A stretch of 64,000 nucleotides of DNA from the NCBI GenBank assembly GCA_018398585.1, contig JAGTTD010000022.1, positions 709,501 through 773,500 on the forward strand, read 5' to 3'. Shown one piece after another: positions 22,763 to 33,400 of this stretch. Numbering within the stretch: position 1 is the stretch's first letter; each line of letters opens with the position of its first letter. The notes below the pieces were generated by a model. It saw only the letters and a list, made by a program, of their open reading frames with translations, was not told the DNA's origin and searched no databases. Source of the DNA: Simmondsia chinensis (Eukaryota; Streptophyta; Magnoliopsida; Caryophyllales; Simmondsiaceae). The position numbers were made by a program, and so were the translations under genes.

Positions 22763-22898
22763 AGCGGCGAAATTAGGGTTCCGGCGGTGTCGACGCCGTA
22801 GCCGGCGGCGGAGCGGAGAAGAAGAGCAAAGTGTCAGAAGCGGTCTACTTTCACTGGGAGATGAAAATCAGTTGAAGAAGAGAGTGGGTAACTAGACG
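22763..22898 (-). other. Probable 5' UTR exon of the PSMG4-like gene
   Basis: A CG-rich, CT-rich minus-strand exon with ccggaaccctaatttcgccg ends gccgct followed by gtaaattt, a plausible donor at 22762. The next acceptor before the start codon is ttccag at about 20862. The upstream end is not defined. Its telo-box-like aaccctaa is common in leaders and promoters of plant housekeeping genes. Confidence 0.55.
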
Positions 22899-22955
22899 AT
22901 GGGCCCATGGAGGCCCAATATCCACCATATTGTATGGGCCTTTGGCCCAATTATA
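22899..22955 (-). promoter_or_regulatory. Cluster of site-II-like TGGGCC/GGCCCA elements
   Basis: Four to five copies of TGGGCC or GGCCCA occur in about 55 bases just upstream of the putative first exon. Such clusters are typical of promoters for plant ribosomal, proteasomal and other growth-linked housekeeping genes, which fits a proteasome chaperone. Activity is inferred. Confidence 0.6.
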
Positions 22956-23204
22956 TCACCGTCGCTGTGGTTGGTTGACAATGATGCCACCGTGTCATGT
23001 TAATTTAAGTATTTATTAGATGAACCGGGTTCACTATGTACCCCATATGGGAAGGGGTAAAAGAGAGAAATTCACGGAGGATGCGTGATGACCCTAGTTC
23101 TATAATAATTTTTCGATAATTTCATGTCATTTGAATATGAAAATGTGAAGTTAATTATTACGGTTTTCCTGTGAGAACTAAGCAATCTGGTAGATAACAC
23201 GGTT

Positions 23205-23630
23205 ATGTGCGGTGGGCATTACCGAATACTAGTTGGGTGAAAGTCAATTTTGATGGATCTAGGAGGCATGATAAGGCGTCGTATTGTTTCATTTCAAAAT
23301 TATTGGGCTTAGCGCTTGATATCTCATTGTTAGGACTCGATAATACTTCATTCTTGGTGGTAGAAGCAGTAGCAGCTAGAGGCAGTATTCAAAAGTGTAC
23401 AGACGTGAACGATGTTCTCATTAAGGGTGAGAATCTAATCGTTGTTAAAGTAATCCAAAAGGAGCTCAAATACTCACGGTAGATTAGTATCGTTACTGAG
23501 GGCATCTAGGCGATGCTAGCTAAGTTTGACATCGTTTGAATTTTTCGTATTTTTAAAAAAGGTGATTTGGTTGTGGATTTGGTAGGAAATTCAAGTCATC
23601 TTCGGAAAGATCAAGGAAGCGTAGAAGGTG
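23205..23630 (+). pseudogene. Relic of a LINE-type RNase H domain
   Basis: The translated stretch contains SWVKVNFDGS, the first catalytic-Asp motif of plant RNase H-like (RVT_3) domains, then VVEAVAA (a changed xAExxA motif) and VLIKGENLIVV where the family has a GDS-type block. A second segment in a shifted frame (FKKGDLVVDLVGNS) matches the usual C-terminal (R)KGNxVADxLAN motif. A stop codon, a frameshift and no ATG mark it as decayed. The rest of the LINE is absent. Confidence 0.65.
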
Positions 23631-24394
23631 AATCATGCAAAATCTCGAAATGATTGTATATGCTAATGCACTTGCCTGTACTGTCTATTGATAGATTGCA
23701 TAATGTTCTGCTCGCCTTAAAGAAAAATATTTCAAACAATAAGAATTTTACATTATAGAGAGAGTGATATGGCTCGAATCTTGCCACTTATAAGTTAGGG
23801 TTCAATAGTTACCGCAATATTATAAGGACGAAATACGAATAACCCCTATATAATACATTTTTACTACAAGGGCTAGGAATGGTCCTGAAACTCGAGGCAT
23901 GTTTAGTATAGGGTTTAAAAGGGTTAACGGTTATAGGGATAATCATAACACCTCTTTTAATCTTGTTTGCATTTAAGTCAAGAAAACTTTTACGTCCAAA
24001 TAGGGTTAAAATCGTTGCATTTCCTCCATCAGTGAAGCAACCATAATAAGAGAAGAAGTAAAACTTTTCAAATTTTTTTTTTTTTGGTCGACAGCACCTA
24101 TCTTCAAATGTAATAAACTTAAGAGTACGGTAATTAAGTTGTCACGGTCCCATCAGTTTGCATCCTCACTTTTTTTTAAGCTGGTAAAAAAAGGTTGAGG
24201 TAATTTGCTCCCGAGTAATGTCTTTAACCCATAATAATTATCACCGTTAGACAAAGCTAACCTCGGTACATCCTCATTTATTTATACACTTATTGGAAAC
24301 CACTAATAATCACATCAATAGGAGGACCAAAACAACATATTCTTTTCATTTCCCGCCCTTTTAATCATTTACGATAAATATCTGATTTTTTTAA

Positions 24395-24840
24395 TTGAAA
24401 ATTATCTCATTTTAGGTGTAGCTTTAAAAAATCATCTAAATTTTTAAATTTTTGTAATGTTTTCCGAAATTTTTTAATGTCATACTTTAAAGTTAACGGC
24501 GTTATCTTGACTGTTACAGGCCTCGTATTTTCGAGTGTGCCTGTCTTATACCGCGCTTCAGCACTATTATCGGGAAAAACAGTTAATGGCATTAACATCC
24601 TATTAGTTTTTAGTGATGTGACTTTAAAAAAAAAAAAATTCAAATTTATATTTAAAATAATTTTGAAAAATATTTTAAATTTCTTAAAAATTTGTAAATA
24701 TTTTTAAAAAATAATTTTTTAAATGTTATGTCAACAAAACTAACAAATATTAACGATGTTACGTTAAGGTATGACATTAAAAAATATAGTTATACCATTG
24801 AAAAATTATAAAATTTAGTTAGTTTTTTGAAACCAAACCT
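24395..24840. mobile_element. AT-rich MITE-like repeat (relative at 62335-62755)
   Basis: It shares ttaggtgtagctttaaaaaatc and atgtcatactttaaagttaacgg-type blocks with the 62.3-62.7 kb region, and its two halves are partly inverted (ttaacggcgttat / taacgatgttacg). No protein. Confidence 0.45.
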
Positions 24841-24971
24841 AAAATTCATAAATATCTAAATACTTTTTTAGTTTGTTCAGTATACGTATATATAATTATC
24901 AAAATAATAAAATTGACTCAACTAATGATCAACTCCAAAACAAAATTGATATTTCAAAATTTGACATAAAA

Positions 24972-25363
24972 AAGAGGGTTATTTACGCCAAAGGTTTCTA
25001 TATTTTGTCCATTGTGCCAATTTAGTCCCTGTACAATTTTAAATGTGTCAATTAAGTCCCTGAATAATTCAAAGTGTGTCATTTTAGTCCTTTGATCAAA
25101 TTTAAATTAAGTTAATGACATAATTTTGAACGAAAAAATTATGTTAGATGCAAATAACTTATTATAAATTCATTCATTTAATTAATTTAACGTAACTCGT
25201 GGCTGAACCATTAAAAATTTCATCAAATACTTAGCATAAATTTTCTCCGAGGACCAAATTGACACATTTAAAATTGTACAGGGACTAAATTAACACAACT
25301 AAAAGTACAAGGACTAAATTGACATAATGCATAAAGTACAGGGACCTTTGGAGTAAATAAAAA
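24972..25363. mobile_element. MITE with TTTACGCCAAAGG-type ends
   Basis: The left edge tatttacgccaaaggt and the right edge acctttggagtaaata are inverted. The arms contain repeated tttagtccct / gggactaaat blocks. A truncated relative lies near 2440-2585. Confidence 0.6.
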
Positions 25364-25424
25364 AAAAATGTAGAACAAATGAAATGTATAGAACCGTTTA
25401 GTATGAAACGTATCAAATTGTTGT

Positions 25425-25678
25425 ACAACAAACAACAACAACAACAACAGACCCAGTGCCTCATGCGCTCCCGCATAAGCGAGGTTTGGGAGAGGTGGAT
25501 GTACGCAACCTTACCCCTTTAGAGTATAACCCTGTCGAGAGGCTGTATTCAAGAACCCCCCAACCTTACAGGTTTTGCAACACGAGGACTTTCCAGGAGG
25601 TCGCCCATCCTGGTACTACTCTCACCCAAGCACGCTTAACTTTGGAATTCTAATGGGATCCTGTTATATTGGTGTCCC
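25425..25678 (-). mobile_element. 5S-rRNA-headed SINE, near full length
   Basis: The plus strand starts with (CAA)n and cccagtgcctcatgcgctcc. The minus-strand 5' half reads gggacaccaatataac, ggatcccattagaattcc, aaagttaagcgtgcttgg, gtgagagtagtaccagg and atgggcgacctcctgg, all closely 5S-rRNA-like. This is the best preserved head in the window, and it joins directly to the TTG-tailed body through gtgttgcaaaacctg. Confidence 0.8.
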
Positions 25679-25771
25679 GCAAATTAACCCTAACATTTCA
25701 AATTATTGTGTTTATTTTTTTAAAAAAAGTGGCTTTTTTTAACATTAAAAGCACACAATACTTATAATATT

Positions 25772-25828
25772 ATAAGTGAGCGCGCCTATCTTGTATCAAC
25801 GCTTCGGCGTTACTTATCAAAAAAAAAA
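25772..25828 (+). mobile_element. 57-bp retro-insertion with 18-bp target duplication
   Basis: The insert ends gttacttatcaaaaaaaaaa, a variant of the window's LINE 3' terminus. It is flanked on both sides by cacaatacttataatatt (25754-25771 and 25829-25846), an exact duplication. Confidence 0.85.
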
Positions 25829-26334
25829 CACAATACTTATAATATTTATCTATATTTAATTTGACATTATGGCTAAAATGTATATTTTTTATAAAAAGCA
25901 ACAATATATATATATATATTTTAAAAAGTATGGGTTTGACATTATCCCTAGATTGTGGTTGATAAAACACATTTTTAAGTCTGCTTTTTAAAGAAATTTT
26001 AAATATATAGGGATGCTTTGTGAAAAATGTATTTTTATGGTACTTCGTATTTAATAAGTAAATTTAATTACATTAATAAATTTAATATTAAAATGTATGA
26101 GTGTACACTAATTCTTGTACTTCTATCATAATAACTTATATAATTCAAATATTAAGCTACAAAAAGCCATTATTATTCAATGTTACTATTATAATGAAAA
26201 TTATTTAAAAATTAAATTTTCACAGTTTTATCAAATAGTTATTTAAACTAGTTTTTATTATCAAAAAAAAAACTAGTGTCCTCAACATAATATTGATGCG
26301 ACGCATCTACCATATAACACAACCATTACACAGT

Positions 26335-26632
26335 TAGGCCATGTTTGGTGGTAGCTCTTAGCGTTTAGCGTTCGGCGTTTAGCTGATTTATTTGCTGTTC
26401 GCTGATGGATAGTGTGTTTGGTAAATTTAAATGTTGAAGTTAGTGGATTATTATAAAATGCTAAATATAATTTGACTACATACAATTTGAAAATCTAAAC
26501 ACTATAAAAACATTAATAACATAATTTTTTTCAAACAGAAATATTAGCTGTTTTACTAGTCAAAAAGCTAAAAGCCATAAAAAATGCTATGAAAAATTGC
26601 TTGCCAAATAGTAGCCTTAAAGTTACAACAAC
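26335..26632. mobile_element. hAT-like MITE
   Basis: The left end ttaggccatgtttggtggta and the right end ccaaatagtagcctta are inverted. The interior holds several tagcgttcggcg-type degenerate repeats. Confidence 0.5.
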
Positions 26633-26930
26633 TTATAACAATATCAAACTGTTATGGTCTAAAATCATTCACTTGTTTTCATATACCAGTTTAAAACTTT
26701 GAAATCTTTTTTCCATTAACTTTTAAAATAAATTGACTTCTTAATATATTATCGGAATCTTGTTAAGTAAGATGTTATAATAAAGCTCAAATATGAAACA
26801 CCTCCCATTTTTTTATTATTTTTTCGGTAATTAGAGAGACAACTCTCAATAATATATAATATAAGCATATGTATTATCTATATTTTTTTTGAACGAAAGT
26901 ATTATATATACTTCAAGTAAATGGATTCAT

Positions 26931-27486
26931 TGTTAGGCTTCCTGTGTGGAAGCTGGTTTTACACTATTATGGGCTAAGTTCATGGAGTTTCTTTATGGTT
27001 TTATACTTCCAGTGGAGGATTCAGCCTCGGTTTGGGTCTAGGTCGAGGTCCAAGCCCGTTTTGGAGATCTCAGCTGAAGAATTTAGTTTTTATTTATGTG
27101 TCTCTATATAAGCCCTATTTAGGGTTTGAGAGAGTAAGAACGAATTAAAAGAAAAACGCTCTTAAAGTTTCAATTAATAAAATACCCCTGTGATACGAAC
27201 CAAGTAATCAACTCTTTTGTTTGGGGGTGCCGCGTCATTAGCCACATCATTGCCTAGTCAGCAATCCTAATCACTTTTAGGCTAATATAAATCAGTGGTA
27301 GAGAGATTCACGTGTTCGATTAATCAATTGCTGCTGGATTTTTTTTTGTGTGACTTGTATTGGATTGCATCATCCTGCAACTTTATGGACGTAGACAATT
27401 TTGGCCAAACCACGTAAATCTTATGTGCTTAATTTCATTTTTTTATTCAATTTTTCGTTGTGTTTTAGTTGTTGCTTTTCCTAACA
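26931..27486. mobile_element. Probable solo LTR of a Copia-like element
   Basis: The block begins TGTTAGG (26931) and ends CCTAACA (27486), inverted termini of an LTR. It contains a TATA-like ctctatataagccc, the reading tggacgtagacaattttgg and ccaaaccacgtaaatc, common near Copia-type LTR ends, but no coding. Flanks ttcat and ttcaa differ at one of five bases, as for an old 5-bp duplication. No second LTR or interior adjoins. Confidence 0.55.
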
Positions 27487-27601
27487 TTCAAATAAATGGG
27501 CATATTAGAGTATAAAATCATTTTTGCTATCTACTTAAACTTTTGATATAGTTAATACCTACAATAAAAATGAGCAAAATAAATAAATAAGAAGAAATCT
27601 C

Positions 27602-27855
27602 TCAAGAAAATCACGAGCTGAAAATGCAAGATGAGCAAAGTAAAGCAATGCAAGCCAGTTTTGCCTATGATATGCGACATGAATGATTGAAGTCTAAGCA
27701 GCTATGGAGCAGTCAATATTTGTCTAAGTCTGGGAATGGAATTGCAAATCAATCTAGAGGGTCCTCCACGCACTGGTGTATGGCAATGTCAGTGAAAACA
27801 GTAATTGCCTGAAACCAAGCAATAATCCTCAATTTTACAGTGATAATCCTCTGTA
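27602..27855 (+). repeat. Left arm of a ~250-bp inverted repeat pair (partner at 42195-42450)
   Basis: The stretch from aatcacgagctgaaaatg to cctcaattttacag is recognisably the reverse complement of bases about 42195-42450. Shared words include gggaatggaattgcaaatca and gaaaccaag.gataatcct. Neither copy holds an ORF. The partners sit 14.5 kb apart in opposite orientation, one upstream of the MADS gene's leader and one in its intron 2. Confidence 0.75.
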
Positions 27856-27939
27856 TATCCCAAAAAGGACCATAAAAAAAATGAACAAGTAAATTTTTTT
27901 TTCCCCAATAAGTACAAGTAAGAAATTTAATAAACTAAG

Positions 27940-28400
27940 TCGTCATTTGAGAGCTGAAGGAATTGAATTTCTACAGAAAGTCGCACTTCCCATGAATTCA
28001 CTTTCCTTATCAACTTTTCAAAAAGTAGTATAAAAGTATTTGGTTGCCCATATGGGAAATAAAACTTCATGAGAATTCTATTCTTATGTTTTGTTTGATC
28101 GATACAACAGTTCCCATGAAATACTATTAAAATGATTATTATATCTTCTAGCATTATTGATAGAGGGAATAATGAGTAAACTTATCATAATCACAAATTA
28201 GAAGGGGTATAATTTTTATATGAATTGAAAGTCATGAAGAAAGTAGAACTTACCTGGAAGATTGAAGCAATTAGAACTTACTTAGCAATTCTAACTTCTC
28301 ACATTCTATTTACTTTCCGTATACCAAATAAGACCTAAAAACCACACTTCTCATGAATTAAAACTTTCCTTGTTTACTTTTCACATACCAAACGAGCCCT
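27940..28400. mobile_element. MITE relative of the 4.3-kb element
   Basis: It shares gaattcact/gaattc arms and the ccaaacgagccctag right end with the elements at 4286 and 33328. It lies immediately upstream of the predicted MADS transcription start. Confidence 0.45.
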
Positions 28401-28549
28401 AGAAAAAAGAATTTAAGAAAAATATTCCCAAAAGTTGTTAAATATTCAATCTTACAGCAGAAAAGATCACTTGGTTCACAAATTTGGGCACCAAAAAAGA
28501 AAAGGGGCCCCTCTCTTTTTTTAGAAACGCAAATTTATTCAAGTATTTC

Positions 28550-28663
28550 CATTATTCTACTCCTTTGTTTTCTCTCTCCTCTTTCTCTCTCTAAATTCTC
28601 TCCTTTTTTTTTCTTTTTTTTTTTTTAAATTTTCTGGGAAGCTCAGCTCTGCAGGAGGCTAAG
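28550..28663 (+). other. Probable 5' UTR exon of the MADS-box gene
   Basis: A CT-rich leader (ctctctcctctttctctctc) leads to gcaggaggctaag followed by gtaagagc, a strong donor at 28664. The matching acceptor is gtagcag at 30400-30406, giving a 1.74-kb leader intron ending 31 bases before the ATG. The exon start is approximate. Confidence 0.5.
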
Positions 28664-29729
28664 GTAAGAGCAAAATCAAATGAAGGAAATAAATAAATAA
28701 ATAATGAGATTGATCCTGATGCGCATCTAGACTTGCGATTGTAGATCTGCACTTTTATTTTTCTTTACCCTTTGGTTTCTCTTTTTTGAAACTTTATACC
28801 GTAAAGGGATTTTTCTCTTCTTAATTATAAAAAGAGGGTTTGAAAAAAATAGATGGAAAGATCGAATGCAATAGGAGTTGAGTTGGATTGGGTCGAGGTC
28901 GTTGTTTCCGGGTGGGATTCTCTCAGTTAGCTTTTTTTGTTATCTGGGTGTGTCTCTTTTTTTGTTGTACTGCTTCTTTCTCACTTTGACGAGTTGTTTC
29001 ATACTCTGTTTATACGGGGCGCACCGACTTTTATACTGTGAGTTTACTCGTTAATTATCGGAAAAAGTTTTCAATCTCCAAGAGTTTGTTTAAATAGACA
29101 AGTTGAAGGGGGAAGAGCATGTTAATGGGTAATGATTGGTTGAATTTTTTTATATTTTTGGTTATTTTTCATGGATTTCTTCAATTGGGTCTGCTGTCTA
29201 GGGTTCCTTTTTGCTATTTTTAGAACAAAACCCTCGTTTTCTACCCATTTTCACTTTTTTTTATTCCTTAAATTTTATTATTTCTCAATTATTTTCCTTT
29301 ATTTTTAATTTTTTGAAACCCCATTTGTATATATCAGTAGATCTAGTCCTTTCTTGTGTATCACCATTTCTGGGTATTTGTTCAAGAATGGAACTGTGAT
29401 TTGTTTTACCCAAAATTAGGTAAGTTATTTGAATTGTAAGTCTTTTTTAATCTAATATTTTAGTGCTTTTGGTACTTAAAAATAAGGTATTTTCGAAGAT
29501 TTTTTTCTTCGAATCTGATTTCTGTTAATATTTTCACTCGTTTTCAACTCGGTTTGTGACAATGAGCGCTATTATTTTCCGTTTGTTGGATAAGGTTAGA
29601 GCGAGAAGTTTTGAACTCAAAACTTCTTGTTCTAAGACCTTAATGATCTATTGGTATTTTCATCACAATGTAATCAAGATCTTGTTATCGAGCATAACTG
29701 TTGTTCTCATTTGGCAAATAAGGGTACTT

Positions 29730-29763
29730 TTTTTTTTTGATAATTAGCAAGAAAAATCTCGTG
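29730..29763 (-). mobile_element. 34-bp retro-insertion with 13-bp target duplication
   Basis: The minus strand reads ...ttgctaattatcaaaaaaaa, the LINE 3' terminus. It is flanked by aataagggtactt at 29717-29729 and 29764-29776. Confidence 0.8.
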
Positions 29764-30189
29764 AATAAGGGTACTTGGATTCATGATTTTTTTTTTTCAA
29801 TAAGTAACGAAAGAACTCGCAAAACAGATTTTTTTTCTACTAAAATCTTCATTTTGTCCGTATTTTCACCCATTTTCAACTGGGTTTAGAGCACTATTAT
29901 CTTTTTATTTATTCAGTAAGTACGGTTTCAACGAGAAATTTTGAACTCAATACTTTAATTTTCCACTAAAACCTTAATCCTACTAGCATTTTGACCGTTA
30001 AATATGGTACAGGCCAAAGCATAGAAATAGATAGAATGATTTAACGAATGTACATTTAAATCATTTTTAGTATTTACATTTAAGCCCAAATATTTGTTTA
30101 TAAATAAGACTCATTCTTGAAGATATACTGAGATTCCTCCCTCTCTCTTCCAGATTTCTAAACCCTAATTCCCATATCCTTTCTCTTTA

Positions 30190-30335
30190 TTTTTTTTTCC
30201 GACAATTAATGGGGAAAAGCTCGTGATGGAAAAGCAATCATCTGCCGAGGAAAATCCGAGGGACACACGAAGCGTGAAAATTAACAAAACCACACACATA
30301 AGGCATTATCCAATGCCCAGAATCACATCCTTCAA
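30190..30335 (-). mobile_element. LINE 3'-end fragment in the MADS leader intron
   Basis: The minus strand ends ccattaattgtcggaaaaaa, a variant of the family's 3' terminus. The preceding sequence is non-coding. Confidence 0.5.
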
Positions 30336-30437
30336 GCTAAAACAGTTACAAATCCTTTCTCTATAGTTTCCAGTATCTTACTATCAAACAATTTGTTTCG
30401 TAGCAGGAGAAAAAATTCAAAAAAAAGCGGGTTCAGG

Positions 30438-33400
30438 ATGGCGAGAGAGAAGATAAAGATAAAGAAGATAGACAATGTAACAACAAGGCAAGTGACATTT
30501 TCAAAGAGGAGGAGAGGGTTATTCAAGAAGGCTCAGGAGCTGGGGGTGTTGTGTGATGCTGAGGTTGCTCTTATCGTTTTCTCTTCTTCTGGCAAGCTCT
30601 TTCACTTCTCTAGCTCTTGGTATTCTCCCCCTTCTTCTTCTTATCTGCTGTTTTTTCAATATTTAGAGAGATAACTTTCAGTATAAAACTAGTGCATTCA
30701 TCGAAGCAGAGCCCGAGAATGCCAGTAAAGTGGGAAAATCTTCTTATCTATTCTTAATAGCTTTGTATGTGTTGACTGATATTATTGCCTCAAAATTAGT
30801 ACGTCAAAAGTATACAACTACTAATACGCCATCACCTATCAGCTTAATTCTTTTTTGGATAGCTAGTTCAATGAGTGATAGTGCCATAGCTTTGGGATAG
30901 CGGATATGTGAGCATCGAGGTTTTTTGGGTATTCCGCTTCTAGCTCTGAGAGCTACTTCTTTTTGGTTTCTTTCGTCCCCCCTTTGTGGACTTTCTCGGG
31001 GTCCGTTTTGGTGGGCGCATTAATTTTTTGTATTGAGAGTTTTTTTTTCTAATTTCAAAAAAAATCATAGCTTTATAGGTTTAGATCTCAGTAGTCACCA
31101 CCTTCAATATTAACATTATTTAAGTATAAGATTTGATCGAATGTGTATTATCTATGTGTTACGAGCCTAATGGGTATTCATGTGAGGGGCCATATCTAAG
31201 AATATAAGACCATTAATAAACCTTCGGTTATAAGTTAAACTTTTGGGATAGTTGATTTTTTCTAATAAAAATGCTTGGGTATTGGAATAAACGGTTGGAA
31301 TTAGAAAAAATTTCAATCTATATATATATCTATCTATATATATATATATTGTGTTATTTTATTTTGGAGTAATCAAGAAACTAACAATATTAAAAGTTTA
31401 AGTTACTAGATAAAAGCTTAAGCATATTTTACTTTAGCACGCCCCACATGCTAATCAGTAGGGGTGCACGTCGATCCAAGATTAGAACGAAAACTGAACC
31501 ACATCAAATCATGAGACTAAACACTGGATTGATTAAAATGGGTTGGTTCCAAAATTGGTTAGAAATCGGTCCGGAACAGATCGGACCAATATTTGATCTA
31601 GCTTATAAGAAAGGGGGAGAAAAAAAGTTTCCATACAAAAGTTAAAAACTTAAAAATAATGATAATATATGATATGCACAATAAGATATATATATATATA
31701 TAAAATAAAGCATTTAATTTTCTAAGTTTTAATATTTTTAGATGCATATAATATATATTAATTATATATTAAATTTAAGTACTGAAAATATTTAATGCGA
31801 AATTAATATTGATTAATCCTCAATCCGGTCTTTGGATTTTCCCGTCTTGGACCAAATCGGACCAGACTGAAGGCCGATTAAGCCCATTACTAGGACAAAA
31901 GACCAAATTATGTGGTTGTTCCGGTCTGATCTAGTCCTTGATTGGTGCGGTCCGGTAAACTGGTCCGGATCGATTTTTATTCACTCCTACTAATCAGGCT
32001 TCAAGTCTGGTTAATTTAAATGACCACCTCGTATTATGCTAAAACTATATTAGTATTAAGAATAACGATATTGAAACTTGAGCATATAAATCCTAGGTTA
32101 AAAAAACTCTGAAAACATTTAAAGAACCAACTTTCAAAAACTTATAGCATGTTTGGTATTATTAGTATAAAAACGATTTTATCGCATACATAAACCTTCA
32201 CGTAAATGCTTATTAGACAGGAAACATATAGATATTGACAAACTCTTTACGTATCTTATTGTATAATTAGTATAAAAAAGATATTTAATTTATCATACTT
32301 ACTCGGGTTTTTTTATACCTCGTTTGCTCGAGTTACCTATTTTGTCTCGTGATTGTGTCGCTAATTATCACAAAAAAAAAAAAAAAAAAAAAAAAAACTG
32401 AGGCATTGTACAAAATCTGTGTGAGCTTAAAAAAATTGAACTGTGAAATAGTACAAAATCTGTGTGAGCCAGCAGGATTGTACCTATTGCAACAAGACTA
32501 TACATGAGGACTTCTATGACAGCAATATTATTGGGAAAATGCATATATTTAAGACTACGTCGGGTGCCAACTATGTGACTCGAGTTCGATCTTCATCGAT
32601 GTGACTCGAGTTCGATCTTCATCGGAGACTTCGCAGGTCCGTTTTTAAGGGGAATTTATGGGGCACTTCTCCTCCCCCTCCCAAGGCATTACTATCGTAT
32701 AATATATATATATAGTTTCTTTTATAATAAAGAAGATAAGATCCTCAAAAGTATATTGAAAAATATCCTTAAAAAGAAACAAGAGCTGAAATAACAACAA
32801 TCGAAAGAAAGAAAATGACAAGACTAAAACCCCTAAAGTAAAGTAGGAGCATGTCATAGGTGAATCCCTATATACATATATATTGTAGTTATTGTTAGAG
32901 TAAAAAAATGTCAATTGCGAGAATGATGATGTTATTTATGGTGAATAGTGCCACAAAATTTTATAAAATTGCTCTAACACGAACAATTTTCCCATAATAA
33001 TAACGTTACTCTCTATATATTAGATTATAAAATAAGCTATTTATGAATCTTCACCTAACAACTTAGCTTTTGATTTTATGTATTTATCATTAGTTGTTAT
33101 GATATAAACAATTAAGAGTCGTTATATGACATAATGATTGTTATTTATCAAAAAAAAAAAAATGACATAATGATTGTTATGTAGGCTTCGTTTGGTTCAA
33201 CTTTTTTTTTTTTCAGCTTATATGTTTTATTATAATGTGTAACTTTTTGTAGTGAAGTGTTTGGTATTACATTGCAAATAAATACCATTTTTACAGAATA
33301 GTGTTTGGATATATATTTAAAAAAGAACTTAGACCTCATTTGGTTACCACGGGAATTGAATTCCTACGTATGGGAAGTTGTATTTTTCGAGAATTCAATT

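Noticed and set aside
25425..25678. Cassandra-type TRIM (LTR carrying 5S sequence)
   Set aside because: No LTR pair, primer-binding site or purine tract; a TTG tail and SINE-type ends instead.
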